DNA from: Candidatus Altarchaeum sp.
GTDB taxonomy: Archaea; Altiarchaeota; Altiarchaeia; Altiarchaeales; Altiarchaeaceae
Assembly: GCA_018260755.1 (NCBI GenBank)
Contig: JAGTWP010000004.1
Coordinates: 1 to 42,297 of the forward strand
Direction of reading: 5' to 3'
Length of the DNA stretch: 42,297 nucleotides
The notes below the pieces were generated by a model that saw only the letters and a program-made list of their open reading frames with translations, was not told the origin of the DNA and searched no databases. This document shows positions 17,023-25,300 of this stretch, in pieces. The position numbers and the translations under genes were made by a program. Every line of letters begins with the position of its first letter. Positions within the stretch are counted from its first letter, which is position 1.

Positions 17023-17427
17023 ATGGGCTTCTGGATGAGACATACTAAAAAAGTAAAGATACATGCCCAAGATATGAAGTGGAATGTTTTAGCTCTCTAT
17101 CTTGCACGCAAAGATCCGAGAGTGCCACTAAAATCAAAAATTTTAATTGCTATTGCTGTCGGCTATCTTTTAAGTCCCATTGACTTAATTCCGGATTTCA
17201 TCCCTGTAATCGGGCAATTGGATGATATTTTAATTGTACCTGCATTAATAGTATATGCAGTCAAATCAATACCATCTGAAATATTAGATGCGTACAAAGA
17301 GAAAGCAAAAGTTGAGTTCAGAGAAGGAACACCAAAGTCGTACAAAGCAGCGATTATAATTGTTATAGTATGGATATTGATTCTTTCTATGATAATCTAT
17401 TGGATTAGCAATATTTTCCTGTGGTGA
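17023..17427 (+). CDS. DUF1232 (YkvA-like) membrane protein
   Basis: The 134-residue protein carries the DUF1232 core at about residues 25-80: DPRVPLKSKILIAIAVGYLL, then SPIDLIPDFIPVIGQLDD, the conserved motif of the family. A C-terminal hydrophobic segment (IIIVIVWILILSMIIYWI) forms a membrane span. The function of the family is unknown. It is the last + strand gene of the block that starts with nikR, 44 bp after the antiporter, and converges on the - strand gene that ends at 17445. Confidence 0.85.
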   Translation: MGFWMRHTKKVKIHAQDMKWNVLALYLARKDPRVPLKSKILIAIAVGYLLSPIDLIPDFIPVIGQLDDILIVPALIVYAVKSIPSEILDAYKEKAKVEFREGTPKSYKAAIIIVIVWILILSMIIYWISNIFLW

Positions 17428-17444
17428 GACAGTCAAAAAAATTT

Positions 17445-18401
17445 CTACACCTTCCCCAAAATTTCATCCCCTAGCGATACATCATACATTGCCTTTTTCC
17501 ATTCGGTTATTCTTAAAAATAAGTATGTTACAACCAGGAAAAATGCCAACGAAATCAAAAACAAAAATCCGAAAGCATCATGTTGAAGTATAGGCATAAT
17601 TTTGTCAATTTCATCGGTTTTTTCTTTACACTCATTTGTTAGTTCATCTTCATTGTGCGACTTATAAATAGCCGATGCATCGCTAAATTTTCCCCGTGCG
17701 GAACTGAATTTAACAATTGCATCAATTTTTTCGCTCATACTCATATCTGCAACATTGGTTATATTTATTAAATTTAATTCGCTTAAACCGTTTTTTACCA
17801 ATTCGTTTGCCTTTGTCATATCTTTATTGTACCTTTTCTCTGTTTCATCCGTTGAGACCTTTAAAGATGTACTCAAAACAACTTCCCCACAAAGAGAATA
17901 AGCATAAGTTGCGTTTTTATAATAAGAAATTTTCTTTTTTGTTACATTTTCATTATTTCCCAGATTTTCAAAAAACAATGCATCGTCGTAAATAAATTTA
18001 TTAATTAAATTATTTGCACTTTCCACTGCATCTATTTCTTCAATATACTTGGGATTTTTCGGAATCATCGCTCTTAAATTTGCACAATCTCTTATTGCCT
18101 GTTCTTTTGCGTTCAAATCGCCTCTTTTATCGGCAAGATAAATTTCATTAAATTTAACCAAAAAAATTTTCGTTTCGGATGCAAAAATTTCCATATCCTG
18201 AGGTAAATTTTTTCTTTCCGTTGTGTAAAGCATTATCAGCACATCCTGCTTTATGTCATCAACCTCTGGATAGGTAACACCTGCTTCAAGATTTAAATTT
18301 CTCAAATCATTAACTATGTCACCTTCCGCACTTACATTGCTTATATTAATCATGCAATAACTGAAACAAACGAGCAATAATAAAAAAATTTTCACATTCA
18401 T
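17445..18401 (-). CDS. secreted type I membrane protein, unknown function
   Basis: I do not recognise this 318-residue protein. It has a clear signal peptide (IFLLLLVCFSYCMINISNVSA), then about 250 residues of mostly helical, hydrophilic sequence outside the cell with several NxT sequons, a membrane span near residues 279-297 (FGFLFLISLAFFLVVTYLFL), and a short cytoplasmic tail ending in GDEILGKV. The helical part has regular spacing of charged residues compatible with a bundle or coiled-coil stalk. It stands alone, convergent with DUF1232 and divergent from the DUF4178 gene. Confidence 0.75.
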   Translation of the reverse strand: MNVKIFLLLLVCFSYCMINISNVSAEGDIVNDLRNLNLEAGVTYPEVDDIKQDVLIMLYTTERKNLPQDMEIFASETKIFLVKFNEIYLADKRGDLNAKEQAIRDCANLRAMIPKNPKYIEEIDAVESANNLINKFIYDDALFFENLGNNENVTKKKISYYKNATYAYSLCGEVVLSTSLKVSTDETEKRYNKDMTKANELVKNGLSELNLINITNVADMSMSEKIDAIVKFSSARGKFSDASAIYKSHNEDELTNECKEKTDEIDKIMPILQHDAFGFLFLISLAFFLVVTYLFLRITEWKKAMYDVSLGDEILGKV

Positions 18402-18589
18402 TTTGTTTTTAAAGACAAATTAAAACAATTAATTAAAATAAAATAATTAAAATTTCTTTGAAAAATTTTCAATCTTAAAAAACATTTCAAATATTTTTTA
18501 ATAATTAGAATTAAACTAAAATAATGCCCTCATCTTAATTTTATTATTCAATAAGATTTGGAAATTTAATAAATTAATAAATCCATCAA

Positions 18590-18674
18590 AATAATAAATC
18601 TACTAAAATAATAAATTTAGCAAAATAATAAATCTACTAAAATAATAAATCTACTAAAATAATAAATTTAGCAA
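18590..18674 (+). repeat. five tandem 17-bp repeats directly before the DUF4178 gene
   Basis: Five head-to-tail copies start at 18590, 18607, 18624, 18641 and 18658. The first ten bases are constant (AATAATAAAT) and the last seven take two forms, CTACTAA in copies 1, 3 and 4 and TTAGCAA in copies 2 and 5. A diverged sixth copy precedes them. The array ends 6 bp before the start codon at 18681, so it occupies the promoter and leader region. Confidence 0.9.
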
Positions 18675-18680
18675 AATAAA

Positions 18681-19217
18681 ATGGGTATATTTAACAAGCT
18701 CAGGAAAACATTTGATTTTGAGATGTGGAAAAGGAAAAAAGACGACAAAACAACACAGGACCTTGACCTTCCGATGACATTTAAAGTAGGAAGTGTCGGA
18801 GAAATTTTAAACGAGGAATTTGAGGATATAGGTCAGGTCAGATATGAATGGGGTGGCGGGATGTGGGACGAATGCCTACTTGAGATGAAAGACGGAAAGA
18901 AAAAATGGCTCCTTGTTGATGAGCCAACATTTATCCTGTTCAATGAGGAAATTTCTATACCTACGGGGAACATTAATGATGGGTGGAATTTAATAAATAA
19001 CAGGAAAATTTTTGTTGAATCAAAGAGAAAGATAACTGTAACAAACACAGGAGGTTATTCGGAAATCAAAGAAGGGACAGATGTCCAGTGCTATGATGGC
19101 TATGACGAAGGTAAAAATTTGAGCTCAATAAGGGAATATCTTGGCAAATATGAAAAAAACACCGTAATGAGAACTGGAAGAAAAATCAGCAAATTTGAAA
19201 TAGAAGTGTATGGATAA
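18681..19217 (+). CDS. DUF4178 domain protein
   Basis: The 178-residue soluble protein has a beta-rich core that resembles DUF4178: a strand with IGQVRYEWGGGMWDECLLEM, then DGKKKWLLVDE and a second W/G-rich region (SIREYLGKYEKNTVMRTGRK). No signal peptide or membrane span is seen. DUF4178 proteins have no established function; they often occur beside PspA/YdjF-type or membrane-stress genes, which are not seen here. The gene is preceded by a 17-bp tandem repeat array. Confidence 0.65.
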   Translation: MGIFNKLRKTFDFEMWKRKKDDKTTQDLDLPMTFKVGSVGEILNEEFEDIGQVRYEWGGGMWDECLLEMKDGKKKWLLVDEPTFILFNEEISIPTGNINDGWNLINNRKIFVESKRKITVTNTGGYSEIKEGTDVQCYDGYDEGKNLSSIREYLGKYEKNTVMRTGRKISKFEIEVYG

Positions 19218-19316
19218 ATTTAAAATTTATTTATGGACTTTTAATTTGTTTTGTAATTTTAATTAGAAAATAAATAAATAATAAAAATTTAAAAATAAAA
19301 ATTTAATAAATATAAA

Positions 19317-19631
19317 ATGGCATTTTTGCACGACCCGATGACTATGTTTGAAGTAATTTACAGCGCAGTAATAATTATAGGAATTGTAGTTATTAGCGGA
19401 TTTTGTTTAACACTTGCAATTTTTCCGAAAAAGAATGAAATTGAGATACTTGAACGACTTGGATTGAGCGTGATATTGGGATTTACGCCGTTTGTATTGC
19501 TGTATTTCTTTGATAAAAATTTCAATGTTCCGATAAATTTTATAACAAGTGTTTTGTTTGTTCTTGGGACATGCGTTATAGGATTGGCAGCATGGATGTT
19601 GAGGAAATCCAAAATAAAACAAGAGGGTTAA
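19317..19631 (+). CDS. small three-span membrane protein, DUF1616-like
   Basis: The 104-residue protein has three hydrophobic spans. The segment linking spans 1 and 2 has FPKKNEIEILERLGLSVILGF, which resembles the N-terminal part of DUF1616 archaeal membrane proteins (an LFPKK segment followed by a line of small and aliphatic residues). It would be a short version of that family or its N-terminal part only. Function unknown. It ends 7 bp before the first copy of the 56-bp repeat that precedes rrp42. Confidence 0.6.
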   Translation: MAFLHDPMTMFEVIYSAVIIIGIVVISGFCLTLAIFPKKNEIEILERLGLSVILGFTPFVLLYFFDKNFNVPINFITSVLFVLGTCVIGLAAWMLRKSKIKQEG

Positions 19632-19638
19632 ATTTACG

Positions 19639-19694
19639 AATTATAAATTAATTATAAAAGATGGATGTTGAAGCACAATTAAAAAAGGACTATG
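19639..19694 (+). repeat. 56-bp direct repeat, upstream copy (duplicated rrp42 5' end)
   Basis: These 56 bases are identical to 19855-19910. They include the leader and the first eleven codons of rrp42. This copy is followed by sequence unlike rrp42. The two copies bracket 160 bp of other DNA. Confidence 0.95.
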
Positions 19695-19717
19695 GGTTCC
19701 AACTTTTCTTTCTTTAA
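19661..19717 (+). pseudogene. truncated duplicate start of rrp42 (18 codons)
   Basis: The upstream 56-bp repeat carries an intact ATG and eleven rrp42 codons (MDVEAQLKKDY). The frame then runs into the insert and stops at 19715-19717 after seven unrelated residues. If transcribed from its old promoter it would make an 18-residue peptide ahead of the real gene. It may be only a scar, or it may act as an upstream open frame. Confidence 0.8.
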
Positions 19718-19730
19718 AAAAGAAAGAAAA
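19704..19730 (+). repeat. perfect 12-bp inverted repeat in the rrp42 upstream insert
   Basis: TTTTCTTTCTTT and AAAGAAAGAAAA are separated by three bases, giving a 12-bp hairpin within the 160-bp segment that separates the two 56-bp repeats. It lies right after the truncated frame. It could stop transcription or be a recombination relic. Confidence 0.7.
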
Positions 19731-19854
19731 CCTGTGAAAAGAAAGAAAAAGTAAACCTTTGAAATTAAATTTTTAAATATATAAATATATAAAAAAATTA
19801 TCATACTCTATATAACGATATAAAAAGTATAATAAAAGAATAAATTAAAGCACA

Positions 19855-19910
19855 AATTATAAATTAATTATAAAAGATGGATGTTGAAGCACAATTAAAA
19901 AAGGACTATG
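19855..19910 (+). repeat. 56-bp direct repeat, downstream copy (start of true rrp42)
   Basis: Identical to 19639-19694. This copy continues into the intact rrp42 gene. Just before it, 19775-19835 contains several TATA-like elements (ATATATAAATATATAAA and GATATAAAAAGTATAA), which are candidates for the promoter now in use. Confidence 0.95.
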
Positions 19911-20686
19911 TTCTTAATGTTATTAAAAACAATAAAAGAATAGACGAAAGGAAATTTGATGAATACAGAAAAATTTCAATAAAGAGGGACTTTGTTGAAG
20001 GAAAGGCAGAAGGTTCCGCTTATGTAAAAATCGGAGATACAGAGGTACTTGCAGGGGTAAAAATAGATGTAGGAAATCCGTATCCTGATACACCTGACGA
20101 AGGTGTTATAACCGTCGGTGCCGAATTCAGGCCCATTGCATCTCCTTCGTTTGGTTCCGGTCCGCCTACACCAGCAGCAATAGAATTGGCGAGAGTGGTA
20201 GACAGAGGAATAAGAGAATCAAAATGTATAACAACAACACAATTAATAGTACCAAATACAGAATCCGTTGATAGTAATGGAAAGAGCACAAAAAAGATCT
20301 GGATGGTAATTATAGATATTCATATAATAAATGATGCGGGAAATTTAATAGATGCAAGTGGAATTGCTGCAATGGCTGCATTACTTGATACAAAACTTCC
20401 GAAATACGAAGATGGAAAGATAATAAGAAATGAATTTACCGGAGGACTTCCGATTACAAAGGTTGCAATTCCTGTAACATTCAGAAAGATTGATGATAAA
20501 ATTTTACTTGATCTCGATTCGGATGAAGAAACAGCAATGGATACACGATTGACAGTCACAACAACAGATATGATAAACGCAATGCAAAAAGGAGGAACCG
20601 GAAAATGGACAATAGAAGAAATAAAGCAATGTGTTGAGACCGCATTCATCAAGGCAGAAGAAATAAGAAAGATTGTAGAGGCATGA
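19877..20686 (+). CDS. rrp42: exosome complex subunit Rrp42
   Basis: Rrp42 is the non-catalytic RNase PH-like subunit that alternates with Rrp41 in the hexameric ring of the archaeal exosome (3'-5' RNA decay and tailing). The 269-residue protein has NNKRIDERKFDEYRKISI near the N-terminus, GEGKAEGS-like sequence (VEGKAEGSAYVKIGDTEVLAGVK), and PASPSFGSG-like sequence followed by ELARVVDRGIRESKCI. The RNase PH catalytic aspartates of Rrp41 are not all kept, as expected. The usual upstream partners rrp4 and rrp41 are not adjacent here. The 5' end of this gene is duplicated 216 bp upstream. Confidence 0.95.
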   Translation: MDVEAQLKKDYVLNVIKNNKRIDERKFDEYRKISIKRDFVEGKAEGSAYVKIGDTEVLAGVKIDVGNPYPDTPDEGVITVGAEFRPIASPSFGSGPPTPAAIELARVVDRGIRESKCITTTQLIVPNTESVDSNGKSTKKIWMVIIDIHIINDAGNLIDASGIAAMAALLDTKLPKYEDGKIIRNEFTGGLPITKVAIPVTFRKIDDKILLDLDSDEETAMDTRLTVTTTDMINAMQKGGTGKWTIEEIKQCVETAFIKAEEIRKIVEA

Positions 20687-20848
20687 GAGTTTTTCAGGAA
20701 TGAGTAAAGAAAGTAAAGGAAGGGAAACTATGAAAGGATATTTTAGCAGAGATATGAACACAATATTATCATAAAATTTAGTTATATCTCCAAAGATGTT
20801 GTGACAATGAGGAAATTTTGAAATTTCTCAAAATTTTATGTTATTGAA
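20687..20848 (+). other. rrp42-purQ intergenic stretch with a 24-codon frame
   Basis: An ATG frame of 24 codons runs 20700-20774; its product is short, polar and unlike anything I recognise, so I do not call it a gene. The rest is the purQ leader, with a hairpin at 20808-20830. Confidence 0.35.
20808..20830 (+). promoter_or_regulatory. inverted repeat in the purQ leader
   Basis: TGAG plus AAATTT pairs with AAATTT plus CTCA, ten base pairs with one bulged G and a tight loop, 18 bp before the purQ start codon. It could be an operator for a dimeric repressor or an RNA hairpin. It is not followed by a T tract, so it is not an obvious terminator for rrp42. Confidence 0.4.
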
Positions 20849-21631
20849 ATGAAAAAAGTAAGAGCAATTATACTTTCTGGCTATGGAATTAACTGTGAGA
20901 TCGAAACAGCATATACCTTTAAAAAATGCAACGCCGATGCGGAAATCGTGCACATAAACGACCTTTTAAATAAGACAAAAGACCTTATGAATTATCAGAT
21001 TCTGGTAATTCCCGGCGGATTTTCTTTTGGCGATGATATTGCAAGCGGGAAGGTTCTGGCAAACAAGCTCAAATTTAAAATAGATGAAATTTATAAATTC
21101 ATAGATGCAGGAAATTTAATAATAGGAATTTGTAACGGATTTCAGGTTCTGGTTAAGTCAGGAATACTTCCGGGAACTGCTGAGCATAAAACACAGGAAG
21201 CAACATTAACCTTTAACGATTCCGGAAAATTTGAAGACAGATGGGTTTATTTAAATGTCAATGAAAAAACGAAATGTGTGTGGACAAAAAATTTACATAA
21301 TTTGTTTCTTCCGGTCAGGCATGGCGAGGGAAAATTTTTCTGTGGGAACAAAATTTTAGAATACCTCAAAGAAAACGAACAAATAGTTATGCAATATGTT
21401 GCTCAAAACGGAAATTTTGCGGACTATCCGGACAATCCCAATGGCTCAATTGAAAATATCGCCGGAATTTGCGACAAGACAGGGCGTCTTTTCGGACTGA
21501 TGCCGCATCCGGAAGCATATAACTGTTTTGAAAATAACCCGTTGTGGAGATCCAAAAACAAGAGCGTTTTTCCGCTCGGAATTGAAATCTTCAGGAATGG
21601 AATAAAATTTGCAGAAAAAAATTTAATATAA
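20849..21631 (+). CDS. purQ: phosphoribosylformylglycinamidine synthase glutaminase subunit
   Basis: PurQ supplies ammonia from glutamine for step four of purine biosynthesis, working with PurL and PurS. The 260-residue protein is a class I glutamine amidotransferase with GGFSFGDDIASGKVLANK, the nucleophile loop GICNGFQVL, and the closing catalytic segment GLMPHPEAYNC. The length is close to that of archaeal and Gram-positive type PurQ (about 220-270). purL and purS are not in the window; purC lies at 26712-27572 on the other strand. A 10-bp hairpin lies in the leader. Confidence 0.94.
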   Translation: MKKVRAIILSGYGINCEIETAYTFKKCNADAEIVHINDLLNKTKDLMNYQILVIPGGFSFGDDIASGKVLANKLKFKIDEIYKFIDAGNLIIGICNGFQVLVKSGILPGTAEHKTQEATLTFNDSGKFEDRWVYLNVNEKTKCVWTKNLHNLFLPVRHGEGKFFCGNKILEYLKENEQIVMQYVAQNGNFADYPDNPNGSIENIAGICDKTGRLFGLMPHPEAYNCFENNPLWRSKNKSVFPLGIEIFRNGIKFAEKNLI

Positions 21632-21636
21632 AATAT

Positions 21637-22134
21637 ATGAAATTCAGAAAACCCGACAGGAATGAAATTGAATTAATAAAGGAATGCGCGACTCATTTTA
21701 AAGGACATTTTGAAACAGATAAATTTTCTTTATTTGCGGATAAATTTAATAAGGTCTTTATCTACAATGGAACACCTGCAAATTTAAATTTAAGCAATTT
21801 GAGAGCGTTGTCCATCGGATTAAATATCGGGAAATTGGCTCAAAATATATTTGTTCCCACCCGGGAATTTGCGGACTTAATTGAGCCTACCACTCATATT
21901 TTTGAAATTGAAACAAAGTTAGAAGGTGCAAATTTTATGAAGGGATGGGACATTTACCCTGTTACAAATCCTGAATGCGTTCAAGAAATGTATAAAATTT
22001 ACACAAAAAAAAAATTAAATTTTGAAGAAAATACATTAATTGCGATAAAGTATAAAGGTATGACTTTAGGGATTGGAAAATTCACGACCGGAAAAATTAT
22101 AAATAAAATTTCAAAAAGAGAAAAATTACACTAA
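21637..22134 (+). CDS. PUA-like RNA-binding protein (Nip7 / RsmF C-terminal type)
   Basis: This 165-residue protein begins with an alpha/beta segment (KPDRNEIELIKECATHFKG) and then has LRALSIGLNIGKLAQNIFVP, which resembles the L-R-x-G-L-x-L-G-E-x(4)-F-x-P segment found in Nip7-like proteins and in the C-terminal domain of RsmF-type methyltransferases. It ends in strands typical of a PUA domain (LIAIKYKGMTLGIGKF). Such proteins bind structured RNA in ribosome biogenesis. It starts 5 bp after purQ. The exact family is uncertain. Confidence 0.6.
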   Translation: MKFRKPDRNEIELIKECATHFKGHFETDKFSLFADKFNKVFIYNGTPANLNLSNLRALSIGLNIGKLAQNIFVPTREFADLIEPTTHIFEIETKLEGANFMKGWDIYPVTNPECVQEMYKIYTKKKLNFEENTLIAIKYKGMTLGIGKFTTGKIINKISKREKLH

Positions 22135-22197
22135 CTCACCTCTTTTCGTTCGGAGATTTTCAAGAAGTTGAAAATGGCAAAATGAATAACTTATTAT

Positions 22198-22323
22198 AGG
22201 ACTTACGCAGTTTTAATATAAATTATTAGGATTATATATAAATATATTAAACAGGACTTACGCAGTCCAGTATATAAAAAGGTCTTAAAATCCCTAAATT
22301 TATGTATGTTTTGCGTAAGTTCT
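22198..22323. mobile_element. MITE-like element with AGGACTTACGCAG terminal repeats
   Basis: AGGACTTACGCAG occurs at 22198-22210 and again in direct orientation at 22254-22266. The inverted form TTGCGTAAGTTCT, two mismatches from the exact complement, is at 22311-22323. Ends of the type GGACTTACGCA are terminal repeats of known insertion sequences. The element has no coding capacity, so it is a non-autonomous remnant. The arrangement suggests one element inserted in or deleted against another. A 28-bp internal stretch matches 252-279 beside the transposase remnant with one mismatch. Confidence 0.7.
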
Positions 22324-22354
22324 ATTTAATTCCTTTATTTTTTATTTCTTAAAT

Positions 22355-25300
22355 TTATTCGTATCTCTTTACATTTATTTTGTTTTCTTCTGCCTTCTTT
22401 GCTGTTTCATCATTAGAAGTTAATAGGTCAACATTTAGTTGTTTTGCTCTTGCAACATGCTCATCGCCGCATTCTTTTAAGTAATTTTCGCCTTTTTCAT
22501 CTAAATCCACAAATTCAAATTTATTCTTTACTCTATTTTCTACATCCATTCCTTGTATGTTGTCATAAACCTTCCTTGAGACATAAATTTTGCTGTATTT
22601 ACTAGATATGTTTTCAAGTTGTTCTTCTTTAATTGCTTTATTTATGGATTCTTCATCTGCATAAATTTTCTTCTTTCTTAATAAGAGGAAAAGCAAAAGT
22701 GCTATTAATAACAATAATAGCAATAATATCCAGCAAGGCAATCCGAATATATTACATTCAGGACATGTCGTTTTACAAGTTGCTGTCCCTTCTTCACATC
22801 CGCATTTGCATTCCTTTGGACAAATAATTTCTACTGTTGTAATTTTACTTGTTGCAGTATCTGAATCCTTATATCCTTTTTTACTTGCTGCTGCTGTGAC
22901 ATCTCCTTCAATTTGTGTTTCGTTTGTGCAGACCTTTCCGTTTGCATCAGAAATTAATTGTATTTCTTTTCCACCTGGCATTGTAAGTTTAACATTTGCA
23001 CCTTCAACATTATTTCCATCCTGATCTTTTACATAACAACATAATGTTTCATTTACATTAACTTGTGGAGCACATGTTACTGTTAGTTTCGGCATTACAA
23101 TTGTTCCGGTTAATGTCTCATTTTCATAGCAGTCCTTTTGTGCAGTTAATGTATAACTTCCTTCTTTTTCTCCTACATTAAATGTTATTTTTCCCTCAAA
23201 ATCAGATGTTTTTACTATATTTCCATCCGGTAATACAATACTTACCTTTGCACCTTTAACTGCATTTCCGCCGTCATCTTTTATAATGTATGTTAAGACA
23301 TCATTAGTCATTGCTTTTGTTAAATCAGATGGTGTTATGTAAAGTTTTCCGTAAGTCGAAGTTATTGTCTTGCTGTATTCTTCACCGCAAACTCCTTTTG
23401 GAATAGTTATTGTATAAATACCGCATCCAAAGTTATAGCAAATTTCACCATTTGCATTTGTAGAAACATTCAAGTTATTACCATTCGGAAGTGTTAACAT
23501 TATGTTAGCTGCGCTTGGTACATTCTTTGTAGTGCTTGTTGTTAATTTTCCATCTTGATATGTATTTGTGGTGCACTCCATCTTAAAGCAATGACTTCCA
23601 GGGGTTGTTATATCTGGAATTGTTGGTGAAATTTGATGAGTTGTTGTTACTTCCCCGACAGGAATTCCCTGATATTGTTGCGGACCACATGTTGTGCAAT
23701 AACCTCCTCCACTACTGCCTGGTGGAGGACATGCTCCACAATCGCCTGGGCAGGAAGAGCATGTTTCACCCTTGTTTGCTTCGCATTGTCCGTTGTTGCA
23801 GCAGACATTATTTTCATCTATTTGGTTGTTGCAGTTATCATCAATTCCATTGCAGATTTCTTCTGCTCCTATGTCAACACATGTGACAGATACATTTACA
23901 GTTGCATTTGCTGTTGCATTTACGATTGTTCCTGAATAATTGCCTGTTACATTAGCAATGTTTGTTGTTGTGCTGTTTATTGTTGTTGAACAATTGCATT
24001 CCATGATTTCATTTACCGCTAATGTTGCATTTGGACAAGTTACATTACTGCATTTGTCATCTGTAACATTTATGTTTGTTAAATTTACATTTCCTGTGTT
24101 TGTTACATTGTAATAATAGGTTACACTTCCACCTCCTGCTGGCAATGTTGTTGGATTTGCTGTTTTAACTAGGGTTATATTTGGACACGCAACAAAAACA
24201 GTTGCATTTGTCGTTGCATTTACAATACTTCCTGAATAATTACCTGTTACTTTAGCAATATTTGTTACATTTCCACATTGTGTCAAGGTTGTTGAACAAT
24301 TGCATATCGTGCTTTCATTTACTACCAATGTTGCATTTGGACAGATAACAGAACTGCATCTGTCATCCGTAACATTTATATTGCTTAATGGAACATTTCC
24401 TGTATTTGTTACATTGTAATAATAGGTTACACTTCCACCTCCTGCTGGTAATGAATAATTACTTGCAGTTTTGTTTAAACTTATATTTGGGTTTACAGGC
24501 GTTACATTTACAGTTGCATTTGCACAACTATCTATTCCTGCCCCTTCTGATGAAACTGCACAAGCTATATTTGTAGTAGTATTATACAAAGGAGTGGTAA
24601 AGTTACATGTCTTACTTTCATTAACATTTAATGTAGATATTATACAGACAAATCCCAATTTGTCATCAAAAACTCTGACATTTGTAAGATTTACTCCACC
24701 AGTATTAGTAACATTATAGATATAGTTAACTAATTCTCCATATACTATACTTGTGGCATTTGGTGTCTTAGTAATTAATATATTTGGACACACTGGACAA
24801 GACGGCATAACATTGACAGTTGCATTTGCTGTTGCATTTACGATTGTTCCCGAATAATTACCTGTTACATTAGCAATATTTGTTGTTGTGATGTTTATTG
24901 TTGTTGAATAATTGCACATCATGCTTTCTCCTACTGCAAGTTGTGTTGCAGAACAATTTATTGCTCCGAGTTTATCATCACTTAACGAGATATTTGTTAA
25001 ATTTACATTTCCTGTGTTTGTTACAATGTAATAGTAAGTCACATTTCTTTCACTCATATTCAAACATGTCGGATTTGCTATTTTAATTAAAGATATATTT
25101 GGCTGTGCGGGTGATGCTATGGGCACTGTCACATTTGCACCTGGAACCCCTGGACCACCTCCAAATAGGGGTTGTAATCCATAAAATCCTGTAACATTTG
25201 CGATATTTGTTTCATTATCTGTTACTGTTTTTGTACAATTACACTTCATTGATTCGCTAACGCTAAGATTATTCTTTGGACAATTTACAGTAGGGCATTT

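Noticed and set aside
18590-18674. 17-bp repeats considered as CRISPR or replication-origin iterons
   Set aside because: There are no spacers, and no origin-binding or replication gene is near. The array is best described as a promoter-region tandem repeat.
20700-20774. A 24-codon frame between rrp42 and purQ considered as a small gene
   Set aside because: It is too short, with no recognisable sequence. It does not match the ribosomal protein L37Ae that often follows rrp42.
23605-25086. + strand frames rich in Leu and His opposite the surface protein gene
   Set aside because: They mirror the Asn/Thr/Val-rich DUF11 repeats on the other strand and have no start context or domain.
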